Positions 17,776-27,090 of a stretch of DNA of 64,000 nucleotides are shown here, piece after piece. Source of the DNA: Stigmatella aurantiaca DW4/3-1 (GTDB taxonomy: Bacteria; Myxococcota; Myxococcia; Myxococcales; Myxococcaceae); contig NC_014623.1 in the NCBI RefSeq assembly GCF_000165485.1, forward strand, positions 3,243,501-3,307,500, given 5' to 3'. Under the pieces are notes generated by a model. That model searched no databases. It saw nothing but the letters and a program-made list of their open reading frames with translations, and was not told where the DNA came from. Made by a program: the position numbers and the translations under genes. Numbering within the stretch: the stretch's first letter is position 1; each line of letters opens with the position of its first letter.

Positions 17776-18354
17776 TTACAGCGTGGGGCTGGCCGGAGGC
17801 GGACGGGCGATGACGTCGTTGGGCGGGCGCGGCTGGGTGGGGTCTCCGCCCGGGAGATCCCTCGGCTCCTCCACCTCGACGGAGAGGTTTTCGTCCGTGC
17901 GGAACTGGAGCTGGCCAATGCACTCCTCGGTCTCGGCGCTCAGCTGAGACACCTTCTGCCGGGCGATCATCACCTTGGTGTACTCGTGCTCGCTGGAGGT
18001 GCTGTCGCGGCGGGCCACGGCCTCCTGGAGGGCCACGTCCGCCTGCTCGGAGATGCGCAGCAAGCCCTTGGTCTGGGTGAGCTTCTCGTTGACACAGTTG
18101 ACCTTCACCATGTCCTTGGTGCTCCGGGCCTCGGTGAGCTTGACCTGCACCTCGCTCAGCACCCCGCGCATGACGCCGAGGGCCTGGGCGCTGCGCTGGA
18201 GCTTCTCGGGGTCCGGCACCTCGCTGGCCTTCTCCGGAGAGGCCCGGGGGGGGGCAGGCGGGAGCGCTCCCGGCGGAAGGGGGCTTTGCGCCAGGGCGGC
18301 GCCCGTCACGAGCAGGACGGCCAACGATCCGAGGATGCGCGTGGGGCGGCTCAA
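17776..18354 (-). CDS. Secreted helical protein of the glt-like operon
   Basis: About 192 residues from a TTG at 18354, preceded by GGAG at suitable spacing and giving a clean signal peptide (LSRPTRILGSLAVLLVTGAALAQ). A GTG at 18423, 7 bp after the upstream stop, would add 23 residues. The mature part is Pro-rich at both ends with a central helical region (about 60-160) containing two Cys (VNCVNEKLTQTK, AETEECIGQLQF). It is probably a periplasmic, coiled-coil-forming partner of the GltG-like protein encoded directly upstream. No enzymatic motif is seen. Confidence 0.55.
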   Translation of the reverse strand: MSRPTRILGSLAVLLVTGAALAQSPLPPGALPPAPPRASPEKASEVPDPEKLQRSAQALGVMRGVLSEVQVKLTEARSTKDMVKVNCVNEKLTQTKGLLRISEQADVALQEAVARRDSTSSEHEYTKVMIARQKVSQLSAETEECIGQLQFRTDENLSVEVEEPRDLPGGDPTQPRPPNDVIARPPPASPTL

Positions 18355-18430
18355 CCGTGTCTCCGGCCTGGAAAAGAGGAAAGCCTTTCGAGCGTAGAAG
18401 TGCGCGGCGGGGGTGTCAAACACTCACACC

Positions 18431-19783
18431 CTAGCCTGTTGGGGACAGGAGGAAAGGGTAAGCGACGGAGACTTCGTCTTCGGGCTTGAAGGGAAAGACC
18501 CAGCTGCGAATGACGGTGCGGATGCAACTGCCCACCGCCTCGTTGCCCAGGGTGTTTTCCTCGATGTCGATGTCGCTCGTGCGGCCCGAGGGCTTGATGG
18601 TGAAGCGCACCACCACCTTGCCCTTGAGGCTGGGGTTGCGCTTGAGCTCTTTCTCGTAGCACCCCTGGATGGCTTTGAGGCGGGCCCGGATGTAGCGCGA
18701 CAGGGCCTCCCGGTCCACGTCCCCGCTGTCCACTTCGGGGGCTGCTTCCTTGACCCGGCCCACCACCGCCACTTCTTTCTTGGCGCCCAGGTCCACGTTT
18801 CCACCACCGCGCGTGCCCACCTCGCCAATGCTCGCCACGCTGCCGGTTCCACCGCCCCGGGGGCCTCCCGCCGCCACGGATTCGGTGGTGGCCACGCCCA
18901 CGCCGCCCGCGCCCGCCAGCGCCTCGGCGATCTCATTGCCTCCGGTGCCGCTGCCGAGGATGTCCGCGAACGCGCCGCCACCGCTGCCATCGCCCGAGGC
19001 GCCGAGGATCTTCAGGAGCCCCTTGCTGGAGACCTTCTTGACCAGCTCCGCGCGCTGCTCGGCCTGGTTCGTGGGGCGCGGGGTGGTGGGCTTGGCCTCT
19101 TCGGGGTCTTTCTTGTCGGTGGGCTTCTCGGGCTTGTCCTCGGAGCTCGGCTGGGGCTTCTCGGCCACCGGCTCTTCCCGGAGGAGCTTCTGGGGGATGA
19201 TCTCCGCCCGGACGAAGCGGTCTTCCAGCTCATCCAGCGACAGCTCGGGCTCGGGCGGGGGGGCCGCGGAGACGATGAACAGGCCCCACGCCAGGTGCAG
19301 CAGGAGCGAGGTGGCGAGGATGCCGAAGAAGACGCGGTCCATCGTCTTCCAGGCACCGCCCTTCACGCCGGGGGGAAGCTGGGGCTTCTCGGTCTCCGGC
19401 GGGGGGATGAACTGGAAGAAGAGGGTGATGTCCCCCACCTCCACCTTGCCGCGCGCCGTGTCTTCCAGCGGCAGCACGTAGACCGGGCCGCGCTCCTGGG
19501 CCAGACCCTGCTTGCGCAGCCGGGTGAGGTCCACGTCGGAGGTGCCCTGGTGAATCCGGCCCTGCATCGTGTCGTCGAACACGAGCTGGTACTGGTTGTT
19601 GCGGTTCTCGAAGAGGGCGAACTTCGCGGGCCGGTCGTCGTGGGGCGGCAGGATGAGGGTGTTCTTCCCATCGTGCCCGATGGTGATGTCCTCGCGCAGG
19701 ACGTGCCGCTCTTCGAGGATGCGGTCGCCTTGGATGATGCCGACGCGCAACAGCTTGCTGTGCTGAGGCTGAGGAGACGCCAT
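18431..19783 (-). CDS. GltG/NfsG-like protein: FHA-like domain, TM, AgmX/PglI C-terminus
   Basis: 450 residues. Residues 10-125 form an FHA-like beta domain (VLREDITIGHDGKNTLIL ... RPAKFALFENRNNQYQLVF). One transmembrane helix at about 151-172 is followed by a Pro/Glu/Lys-rich periplasmic spacer. Residues ~355-448 form the TonB-like AgmX/PglI module (IQGCYEKELKRNPSLKGKVVVRF, with a second Cys in VGSCIRTVIRSW). This is the GltG architecture: cytoplasmic phospho-threonine-type sensor, membrane helix, periplasm-spanning arm. It lies between F-like and small secreted genes in the same order as glt/nfs clusters. Whether it serves motility, sporulation or export cannot be told here. Confidence 0.75.
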   Translation of the reverse strand: MASPQPQHSKLLRVGIIQGDRILEERHVLREDITIGHDGKNTLILPPHDDRPAKFALFENRNNQYQLVFDDTMQGRIHQGTSDVDLTRLRKQGLAQERGPVYVLPLEDTARGKVEVGDITLFFQFIPPPETEKPQLPPGVKGGAWKTMDRVFFGILATSLLLHLAWGLFIVSAAPPPEPELSLDELEDRFVRAEIIPQKLLREEPVAEKPQPSSEDKPEKPTDKKDPEEAKPTTPRPTNQAEQRAELVKKVSSKGLLKILGASGDGSGGGAFADILGSGTGGNEIAEALAGAGGVGVATTESVAAGGPRGGGTGSVASIGEVGTRGGGNVDLGAKKEVAVVGRVKEAAPEVDSGDVDREALSRYIRARLKAIQGCYEKELKRNPSLKGKVVVRFTIKPSGRTSDIDIEENTLGNEAVGSCIRTVIRSWVFPFKPEDEVSVAYPFLLSPTG

Positions 19784-19804
19784 GGATTCCGTGGGAGGGC
19801 AGTC

Positions 19805-20053
19805 CTAGAAAGGTTGCTTGTCCACGCTCTGGACAACCTGGGGGACGAAGCTCTCGGGGCGGTTGAGCTCTTCGAAGTTCAGGTTCGAGCGCTGGAGAAT
19901 GTAGAAGGCCTGGGGTTTCTGGATCTTCCCCTCGACGGTGATGGCATCGAGGCGGATGACCTTCTTCTTCTTGGCGCCCTCGTTCGTGGACATGTCCTGG
20001 GCGGACGCGGCGGCGGCGGCGAGCATCAGGAACAGGGCGAGGAAGGTTTTCAT
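19805..20053 (-). CDS. Small periplasmic protein (GltF/NfsF-like position)
   Basis: 82 residues with a signal peptide (MKTFLALFLMLAAAAASAQ). The mature part has a basic KKKKVIRLDAITVEG strand, resembling the start of TonB-dependent-receptor-type or GltF proteins, then FYILQRSNLNFEELNRPESFV. It sits 12 bp after the E-like gene and 21 bp before the G-like gene, so it is part of the same transcript. It corresponds by position and size to GltF; sequence-level homology is inferred. Confidence 0.6.
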   Translation of the reverse strand: MKTFLALFLMLAAAAASAQDMSTNEGAKKKKVIRLDAITVEGKIQKPQAFYILQRSNLNFEELNRPESFVPQVVQSVDKQPF

Positions 20054-20064
20054 GGGGACGGCCT

Positions 20065-21393
20065 CTACTTCTTGTCGTCGGTGCCCAGCTTAGCCGAGCT
20101 GGGGGGCGGTGTCGCAGGGGGGGACGTCTCCTCGGACTTCTGGGCCTTGCGCTCCTGGGCGCGCTTCTCCCTCTCGCGGCGGCGCTCTTCCTTGTCAATG
20201 CCTTTCCGGGCATCCTTGAGATACTGGTCTACCCGGTCATCCTTGCCGCCCAGGCCGCGGTATTGCTCGAAGAACGCGATGGACGTCTTGAAGCGCTCCA
20301 GGGTGTCCAGGCCCTCGGGTTCCAGGTCCAGGTAAAGGATGGCGAGGTTGAACAGGGCATCGGCCAGGGAGGGCTGGAGCTTGAGGACCTGCTCGTATTC
20401 GGCCTTGGCGCGGGCGAATTGCCCCAGGCCCCGGTAGGCGTTGCCCAGGTTGAGCCTCGCGGGGACGAAGTCGGAGGCGGACTTCACGGCGGCCTCCAGC
20501 TCCGTCACCGCCGCCGGGTAGTCCTGGGCCTCGTTGAGCAGGGCGCCATAGTTGTTGCGGGCCTCGGCGAAGTCCGGACGCAGCTGCACGGCCCGCTTGA
20601 AGCTGCTGAGGGCCAGGTAGCGCTCCTGGAGCGTGAGCTGCACCACGCCCATGGCATTGTGGGTGGCCGCGTCCCGGGGGGCGATGGCGAGGGCGTTTTC
20701 CAGCACCATGCGGGCCAGCTCGTATTTCTTCTCGAGGAAATACACCTGGGCCAGCACCTGCATGGCCTTCACATAGCGCTCATCCACCTTCAGGGCGCGC
20801 TTGGCCTCGGTGGCCGCCGCGTCCAGCTTCTGCTGGTGGAGCAGCACGAAGGCCAGCGCCGCGCGCAGGGAGATGGCCTCCTGCCGGGTCTCCAGCTTCT
20901 GGCGCAGCTCCGCTTCGATGTTCGTGGCCCGTCCGGTGCGGCAGTAAAGCCGGGCGAGGTAGTCCCAGGCGGCTTCCTGGTCTGGTTTCAGCTCCAGGGC
21001 CTTGCGGTAGGCCTGTTCGGCCTGGTCCAGACGGCCCCTGCGCTCCCGGATGACGCCCAGGTTGGTCCACGCAGGGTCGAGCGAGGGGTTGGTTTTCAGC
21101 AGGGCTTCCAGGCCGCGCTCCGCGGCGTCCCACTCGCCGCGCTGGGCCACATCCACCGCGTGCTCGAAGTCCGAGCGGGAGGCGGCCTCCGCGGCAGCGC
21201 TGGCGGATGGGGGCTGAGAAGGGGCCTGGGCAGGGGCCTCGGGCGCGCTCTTCTCCGGGGCTTTCTCGGGGGCCTTGTCCGGAGCCTGCGCTTTCTGGAC
21301 CGTCGGGCTGGGCGTTGGACGCGTCGAGGAAGGGGTCGCGCAGGCGGCGCCCAGCAGCAGGCCCAGGCAGACGGAGCGCCAGGCGCGGCTCAT
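20065..21393 (-). CDS. TPR lipoprotein (GltE/AglT/NfsE-like)
   Basis: 442 residues. The lipobox LLLGAAC gives an acylated Cys18. A Pro/Ala/Lys spacer precedes six to eight tetratricopeptide repeats between about 75 and 390 (examples DPAWTNLGVIRERRGRLDQAEQAYRKAL and FVPARLNLGNAYRGLGQFARAKAEYEQVL), and the C-terminus is highly charged. AglT (GltE) of the Myxococcus gliding machinery has this architecture. Its start overlaps the stop of the large upstream TPR gene by 4 bp (ATGA). It probably sits at the outer membrane and scaffolds the complex. Confidence 0.7.
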   Translation of the reverse strand: MSRAWRSVCLGLLLGAACATPSSTRPTPSPTVQKAQAPDKAPEKAPEKSAPEAPAQAPSQPPSASAAAEAASRSDFEHAVDVAQRGEWDAAERGLEALLKTNPSLDPAWTNLGVIRERRGRLDQAEQAYRKALELKPDQEAAWDYLARLYCRTGRATNIEAELRQKLETRQEAISLRAALAFVLLHQQKLDAAATEAKRALKVDERYVKAMQVLAQVYFLEKKYELARMVLENALAIAPRDAATHNAMGVVQLTLQERYLALSSFKRAVQLRPDFAEARNNYGALLNEAQDYPAAVTELEAAVKSASDFVPARLNLGNAYRGLGQFARAKAEYEQVLKLQPSLADALFNLAILYLDLEPEGLDTLERFKTSIAFFEQYRGLGGKDDRVDQYLKDARKGIDKEERRREREKRAQERKAQKSEETSPPATPPPSSAKLGTDDKK

Positions 21394-24300
21394 TTCTCAC
21401 CTCCAGCGCTCAGCTTCTGCGCGGGCTCTTCGGAGGGGGGCGGCGACCCGGAGAGGCTTCCCACCAACCCTTCCGGGTAAGCCGTCGCGGAGGCAATGGA
21501 CTGTTTGGGCTCCTTGAGGACCGGGTACTCCTTGGGGCGGAAGCGGTTGAGCGACTCCAGGATGCGGCGCGACCACTCGTTGGCCACGCGGCTCTTGCGC
21601 ACCTCTTGCAGGGTGGCCATGTATTTCTCCACGGCGCTGTCCTCGAAGGCCGTGGTCTGCTTGGCGAGCTCCTCCTGGTAGGCCACCACGGCCTCTTCGC
21701 CCAGGCTCTTCACGTCCGCGGGGACCGGCGTTTCGATGATGGTGTTGGCGAAGCGCTCCAGGGCGTAGCCCTTCCGGTACGAGGCCGCCAGCGACCACTC
21801 CAGGCGCTTGTACGGGAAGACCTTGTCATAGGCGCTGTTGATGGCCTTCACCCCATCGCGCTTGGCCTCGAAGCTCCGCTTCAGCGCCGAGCCCCTGCCG
21901 CCAATCTTCAACTTGTCGAACTTCTGGAACTCCAGCTCGGCGAGCTGGAAGCGGCTGGAGGCGGCCGCCTCGGCGGCCCGGGGATGGGTGTCTGGCTTCA
22001 TGCCCCGCTTGGTGAATTCGCTCGCCGCCACGGTCCACGCGCGTTCGGCATTGCGCTCGTCGTTCAGCTTCAGGAAGGCATCTCCGATGCGCTTCTTGGC
22101 TTCCACCACCAGCTCTCCCTGCGCCGGTTTCTTGGCGAACGCGCTCACGAAGGTGTTCAGCTCGCGAATGGTGCGCCACCAGTCCTGGTTCTTCTCGTAG
22201 ATGAGGGCGGCCCGGTACTGGTGCTTCGGCGCATCCTCCGCCTTGGGGTACTGCTCCGCCAGGTGCACGAAGGCCTTGGCCGCCTCGGGGTAGCGCTGCT
22301 GGGCCTCCATGAGCCGGGCGGCGTTGTAGAGCGCCGCCTCGCGCTCCTGGGAGGTGGGGTAGTCCTTCACCAGCTTCTGGTAGTTCACCACCGCCTTGTC
22401 GAAGTCGTAGGACTTCTCCGCGTTGACCGCCACGCGGAACAGGGCCGCGTCCGCCAGCTTGGAGTTGGGGTATTCGCGGTAGATGCGCTCGTAGAGCTTG
22501 AGGGCCGAGTCGAACCGGCGGGTGTTCTCGTAGGCGATCGCGGCGTTGTTGAGGGCCTTGTCCGCGAACTCGTGGCGGGGGGCCTCCTCCACCAAGAGGA
22601 GGTATTTCTTGGCGGCCTCGTCGTACTGGCCCGCGGCCAGGAGCTGGTCGGCCAGCTTGAAGCGGCCCGAGAGCTTGTACTTCACCAGCTCCTTGTAGAG
22701 CTCGCTCGACGGATCGATGACGTCCTTGTTGGCGATGAGACGGCCGCTGACTTCTTCGACGCTGCGCCAGTCCTTGTCGATGAGGAAGCTCTCCACGATG
22801 AGGTTGGTGGAGAAGCCGGCGACCTCGTTCTTGGGCCACTTCTGGACGATGGCCTCCAGGCGCCGGCGCGCCTCGGGAAAGTCATTGTGGGCGTAGAACA
22901 GCTCCGCGGCCTTGTAAGCGATGCCCGGACTCTTGTCGTCCTGGGGCAGCTTGTCCACGTACCCATCCGCGCTTGCCACCAGCCGCGTCTCCGACTCCGA
23001 GAGGGGGATGGCCTGGATCGTCTGGCCCTCGGTCAGCTCGCTGGAGCGGAGGGCCTTGTGCTCCTTCGCCTTGCCCGCCTTGATGTCCAAGGCCAGTTGC
23101 TGCTGCCAGGCGAGCACCGCGCTGAAGGCCGCGTCCTTGAGGAACCGCGTGTCCTTGGGCCAGTCGCGGACCTCCTCGTAGTTCTTCGCCGCCTGGGGGA
23201 ACTGGAAGGAGTTGTAGAGACACTCGGCGTAATAGAACCGCATCTCGTACGCGTTCGGGCTGCGCGAAAACCGTTCCAGATAGGCGCCATAGGAGCGCGA
23301 GGCTTCCTCGAAGCCCGTCCGGGCCTGCTCGAACTTGCCCTCCTTCTTGAACGTGAGCGCCTGCTGGTGGTGGTAGGTGGCGGCGCTGTAGAGGCTCTTC
23401 TCCGCCATGGCATTGGCGGTGGCCAGGGCCTGCGGGGAACTCTCGTTCGCCTTGTACCAGGCGCTCCCCGGGCTGTAGAGGCGCGCCAGCAGGGACGCCT
23501 CCGCGAAGGACTCGGGCAGCTTCCGGTCCCGCTCGTAGGCTTCGACGATCTTCTGCTGGATCCGTGGCGCATCCGGGGCCAGTGGATCCTTCTGGAGCAC
23601 GTGCCGGTAGGCCGTGATGGCATCGGTGTGGTTGGTCTGGTCGAACCAGACATTGCCCAGGCGCCGGTAGAGGTCGGCTTCGTACGGGGGCGAGCCGCCG
23701 CGCTGGGCGATGACCGCCCGAGTCTTGGCGAGGCCTCCCCAGGTCTCGTCCGCCAGGGAGATGGCGACGTACTGGAGCGCCTCCTCGCGCAGGTCTCCCC
23801 CTCCGAAGCCCTCGCCCAGGGTCTGCTTCTGGGTCTCGTAGAAGTCCGCCAGGTCGAGGAATCGGTCCACCGACTCGTCGAAGCGGTCCATGCGGTAGTA
23901 CGCCCAGCCCAGCTTGTAGAGGGCCTTGTCGTAGAGCGGGTGGGAGGGATCTCGCGTGGCGGCCTCGTAGGCCTGGGCCGCCTTGGCCAGCGCCTCCGCG
24001 TCGCTGTACGAGTCGAAGTAGTGCTCGCCGATGCGCACCCAGGCTTCGATGGCGAAGCGGCTCTTGGGGTAGCGCGCGATGAGCTGCTGGTAGGTGGCGT
24101 GGCTCTCGTCGAACTGGTTCTGCTTCTCCAGGCAGTAGCCCAGCAGGTACCAGGCCCCATCGTTGAGGCGGTAGTCCGGAAACTCCTGGATGAGCCGCTG
24201 GTAGAGGGCGATGGAGAGCCCGAAGTTCACCGAGGGCTCGGGGGGCGGTGTCTCGCTCTCCGGCAACGCCTGGAGCTTCGCCTCGTGGGCATTCAAGGCC

Positions 24301-24719
24301 GCCAGGTGCTCGTCGCTGGAGCGCTCGTAGTACAGCTCCGCCAGGCGGAACATGACGTCCGGGGTGTGCCGGGGCTCTCGCGGATAGCGCTGGAGAAACC
24401 CCTCGAACTGGCCGATGGCCGTGAGGCGTTCCTGACGCTCGATGGCTTCCAGGGCGCTGAGCGTCTTTTCGTAGGAGGAGGCCAGCTCACCGCGTCTCTC
24501 CTCGTAGCGGTGCTCGATCAGCCGCTTGGCTTCGCGCCGGTATTCACGTGCCTCCTCTTCGTAGGCCTTCAGGGCATTGCTGAGCTGCTGGAGCAGCGCC
24601 TCGTCCTCCGGCGTGCGGCCCATGCCCTCCAGGTAGCCTCCCTGTGGGGAGGTGGGACTGGACTGAGCGGAAGCCCCCCAGGGCGCCAGCGCCAGCAGCA
24701 TGAGGAACAGGCGTCGCAT
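21390..24719 (-). CDS. Large periplasmic TPR protein (GltD/AgmU/NfsD-like)
   Basis: 1109 residues with a signal peptide (MRRLFLMLLALAPWGASAQ). After a coiled coil (about 45-110) nearly the whole chain is degenerate TPR and TPR-like repeats (YQQLIARYPKSRFAIEAWVRIGEHYF, LYERIYREYPNSKLADAALFRVA, ARLMEAQQRYPEAAKAFVHLAEQYP). Size, export and repeat content match AgmU (GltD), which links the inner-membrane motor to the outer membrane, and its sporulation paralogue NfsD. It is the second gene of a tightly packed series: 2 bp after the upstream gene and overlapping the next by 4 bp. A long reading frame also exists on the other strand but is a codon-bias artefact. Confidence 0.7.
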   Translation of the reverse strand: MRRLFLMLLALAPWGASAQSSPTSPQGGYLEGMGRTPEDEALLQQLSNALKAYEEEAREYRREAKRLIEHRYEERRGELASSYEKTLSALEAIERQERLTAIGQFEGFLQRYPREPRHTPDVMFRLAELYYERSSDEHLAALNAHEAKLQALPESETPPPEPSVNFGLSIALYQRLIQEFPDYRLNDGAWYLLGYCLEKQNQFDESHATYQQLIARYPKSRFAIEAWVRIGEHYFDSYSDAEALAKAAQAYEAATRDPSHPLYDKALYKLGWAYYRMDRFDESVDRFLDLADFYETQKQTLGEGFGGGDLREEALQYVAISLADETWGGLAKTRAVIAQRGGSPPYEADLYRRLGNVWFDQTNHTDAITAYRHVLQKDPLAPDAPRIQQKIVEAYERDRKLPESFAEASLLARLYSPGSAWYKANESSPQALATANAMAEKSLYSAATYHHQQALTFKKEGKFEQARTGFEEASRSYGAYLERFSRSPNAYEMRFYYAECLYNSFQFPQAAKNYEEVRDWPKDTRFLKDAAFSAVLAWQQQLALDIKAGKAKEHKALRSSELTEGQTIQAIPLSESETRLVASADGYVDKLPQDDKSPGIAYKAAELFYAHNDFPEARRRLEAIVQKWPKNEVAGFSTNLIVESFLIDKDWRSVEEVSGRLIANKDVIDPSSELYKELVKYKLSGRFKLADQLLAAGQYDEAAKKYLLLVEEAPRHEFADKALNNAAIAYENTRRFDSALKLYERIYREYPNSKLADAALFRVAVNAEKSYDFDKAVVNYQKLVKDYPTSQEREAALYNAARLMEAQQRYPEAAKAFVHLAEQYPKAEDAPKHQYRAALIYEKNQDWWRTIRELNTFVSAFAKKPAQGELVVEAKKRIGDAFLKLNDERNAERAWTVAASEFTKRGMKPDTHPRAAEAAASSRFQLAELEFQKFDKLKIGGRGSALKRSFEAKRDGVKAINSAYDKVFPYKRLEWSLAASYRKGYALERFANTIIETPVPADVKSLGEEAVVAYQEELAKQTTAFEDSAVEKYMATLQEVRKSRVANEWSRRILESLNRFRPKEYPVLKEPKQSIASATAYPEGLVGSLSGSPPPSEEPAQKLSAGGEK

Positions 24720-24721
24720 CG

Positions 24722-27079
24722 CTAGTCGACGTCCTTGAGGGTTTCCTTGAGGTTCTTGTCCAGGGCGCGCATGGCCTGGTCCTTCTGGGCGGACAGTGCC
24801 TGGATCTTCTCCGTGTTGTCCTGCTTGCGCGTGAAGGCCACATCCACCAGGCCCAGGTCCCCTTTGAGCACCAGCTCGTAGAAATGCTGGCGGACGCGGC
24901 GGAAGCTGTCGAAGGCGATGCGGCCCACGAGGTTGCGCGCGTTCGAGGAGGCACTGACGGTTTCCTCGCCGTAGCCCGCGAGCAGCGCTTCCTCGGCCCG
25001 TACCTTGTCGTGGATGGTGCGGACACGGCGCTCCATCTGGGCGTGGAGCACGCTCTTGGCGGTGTCCACCCGGAGGCGGAGCCCCTCCGCGCGTTCACGA
25101 ACCTCCTGCACATGCGCCATCTGCCGGGCCACGTCCTCGGGAAGCCGGCTCGAGATGGAGGCCAGCAGCAGGTGTTCCTGCTTGAGCACCTCGTAGAACT
25201 GCTGGCGGATGCGCTCCTCGCCCGCCACGAAGGTGGCCACCGTGCTGCGCTCTTCCGCGAGCTGGGCGCGGGTCCGGGCCAGCGCCGCCTTCAGCTCCTC
25301 GAACGCATCCATCTCGATCTGGATCTTGGCCAGCAGGTCCACCGCGGCCTCGGTCGGCGCGCCCTTCGCGCTGGGAGAGGTGTTCATCCCCTTGAGCATC
25401 GCGGTCGTCACGGTGTTCTGGCTCTGCAACTCGTAGATGAGCCGGAAGGCTTCCCGGTCCAGCGCGTCGATGCGGGCCTGCATCCGCTGGCGCCGCGTCT
25501 CCTTCTCCTCGAGCGTGGTGGGCAGCAGGGCAAAGCGCGCGGCGACGGGCTCGCGCTCCCGGCGCAAGGCCTCCAACTGCTGGCGCTCCTCGGGCGTGAG
25601 GTGCTCCAGCACCAGGGCGGCCTCCAGTTGCACCAACACCTGTTCCATCCGGGTCAGCCCGCTCTCCACCGCGTCCACACGGTCGTAGCCCTCGTGCAGC
25701 TCGGGAAAGGCCTTCCAGCCCTGCCGCGTCAGGGTGTCGAGGACGCGCGTGGCCAGCTCCCGGGCTTCGAGGACGCCTTGCTGGCCCTTGGCGAGATCCT
25801 CCACCAGCCGTGAGGCCTCGGCGATCTCCTGCTGTGTGGTGGCGTAGCGCAGCGCCGCCGGTGGCAGCAGGGCGCCCAGATCCAGCGTCCGGCTGTGCTG
25901 GGACAGCAGGTTGTCGAAGTAGATGACGGGATCGCTGGTGCGGGTCAGCAGCTCATCCAGCTTGTCTTGCACGGGCCGGTAGGTGGAGATGACGTGCTGG
26001 TAGCTCTCGGTGGCCTCCGCGTAGCGCCGCATCTTGAGCAGCAGGTGCGCCTGGAGCAGCTGGGCATCGGGCACCCGGGTGGACTCGGGATCCACCTCCA
26101 GCATCAGGTCGATGGCATTCTTGGCTTGGTCGAAGCGGCCCCGCTTCACCTGCGTCCAGGCGATCTCATAGAGCGTGTCCACGAAGAACTCGCTGTCCCG
26201 GGGGATTTCCTGGTAGCGGTCCAGCGCTTCGTCCAGGTGGCCGCTCTCGTAGAGCAGCCGGCCCATGGAGAGGTTGGCGAGCTCGCGAATGCGGAACTCC
26301 TCCGTGCCTCGGGGGGGCAGGGCGGTCAACGCACGGAACCGCTCGATGGCATCCATCAGCTCCCCAGCCTGCACGGACAGCACGCCCAGGTAATAGGCAC
26401 TCTGCCGGGGAATGACATCGCGGGAGGCATGCACCAGCGGCTCGAACGCGGCCCGGGCGCGGTTGATGCGCTCCGGGGCGGGCAGGTCCGTGCGCTTGAA
26501 GAGCCACTTGGCGTACACGTACGCCAGCTCGGGCGGGAGCTGGCCCCCGGACAGTTTCCGCGCTTGCTCGATGTACGAGTCGATGTCCTCGAACTGGTTG
26601 AGGCGGCTGGCGACGGTCAGGTAGCGCGTGAGGCCATCCTTGTAGCGTTCCGTCGGGGGCAGGGAGAGTTGCTGGCGCAGGTACAACCGCGCGCCGATGT
26701 CGTTCTGTTGCTGGAAGAGCGCATCGGACAGGTAGAAGAGCGCGTCGGCGTAGCGCGGGTGGCTCTTGAACCGTGGCTCGCTCACCAAGTCGTAGAAGAG
26801 GACGGACGCCGCGGCCCAGTCGCCCAGCAGGTACTGAATCTCTCCATCGGAGAAGCGCCGCAGCAGGCTGCCGTCCTCGGTGGGCTCGGGGCGCTGGGTG
26901 AACTGCGTCTCGACGAAGCGGACGTGCTCGTCCGCGTTGCGCAACTGTTCCTCCACCAGCTCCAACTGGTGGGCTTCTTCCGAGGGCGGTGGGGGCTGGG
27001 GCGCCGCGGCCGCGTGCGCCATTCGGGTGGCGAGCACCAGGGACGCCACAGCGAAGGCCAGGAAGCGGGACGTGCTCAC
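24722..27079 (-). CDS. Periplasmic TPR/coiled-coil protein
   Basis: 785 residues with a signal peptide ending at AHAAAAPQ. The first half (about 70-400) contains TPR-like helical pairs (YADALFYLSDALFQQQNDIGARLYLRQQL, RGRFDQAKNAIDLMLEVDPES). The second half (about 430-785) is predicted coiled coil rich in Glu/Arg/Gln (REREPVAARFALLPTTLEEKETRRQRMQARID). It lies between the 284-residue secreted protein and the GltD-like gene and ends 2 bp before the latter, so co-translation in one envelope complex is likely. It has no obvious counterpart among GltA-K that I can name. Confidence 0.65.
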   Translation of the reverse strand: MSTSRFLAFAVASLVLATRMAHAAAAPQPPPPSEEAHQLELVEEQLRNADEHVRFVETQFTQRPEPTEDGSLLRRFSDGEIQYLLGDWAAASVLFYDLVSEPRFKSHPRYADALFYLSDALFQQQNDIGARLYLRQQLSLPPTERYKDGLTRYLTVASRLNQFEDIDSYIEQARKLSGGQLPPELAYVYAKWLFKRTDLPAPERINRARAAFEPLVHASRDVIPRQSAYYLGVLSVQAGELMDAIERFRALTALPPRGTEEFRIRELANLSMGRLLYESGHLDEALDRYQEIPRDSEFFVDTLYEIAWTQVKRGRFDQAKNAIDLMLEVDPESTRVPDAQLLQAHLLLKMRRYAEATESYQHVISTYRPVQDKLDELLTRTSDPVIYFDNLLSQHSRTLDLGALLPPAALRYATTQQEIAEASRLVEDLAKGQQGVLEARELATRVLDTLTRQGWKAFPELHEGYDRVDAVESGLTRMEQVLVQLEAALVLEHLTPEERQQLEALRREREPVAARFALLPTTLEEKETRRQRMQARIDALDREAFRLIYELQSQNTVTTAMLKGMNTSPSAKGAPTEAAVDLLAKIQIEMDAFEELKAALARTRAQLAEERSTVATFVAGEERIRQQFYEVLKQEHLLLASISSRLPEDVARQMAHVQEVRERAEGLRLRVDTAKSVLHAQMERRVRTIHDKVRAEEALLAGYGEETVSASSNARNLVGRIAFDSFRRVRQHFYELVLKGDLGLVDVAFTRKQDNTEKIQALSAQKDQAMRALDKNLKETLKDVD

Positions 27080-27090
27080 CGTTTCCGCCC

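Noticed and set aside
21207-24725. 1172-codon open frame on the plus strand opposite the GltD-like gene
   Set aside because: It mirrors the minus-strand gene codon for codon because of GC bias; its translation is Leu/Gly/Val/Arg-rich without a signal peptide, repeats or a start signal, while the minus strand has a signal peptide, TPR units and proper overlaps with its neighbours.
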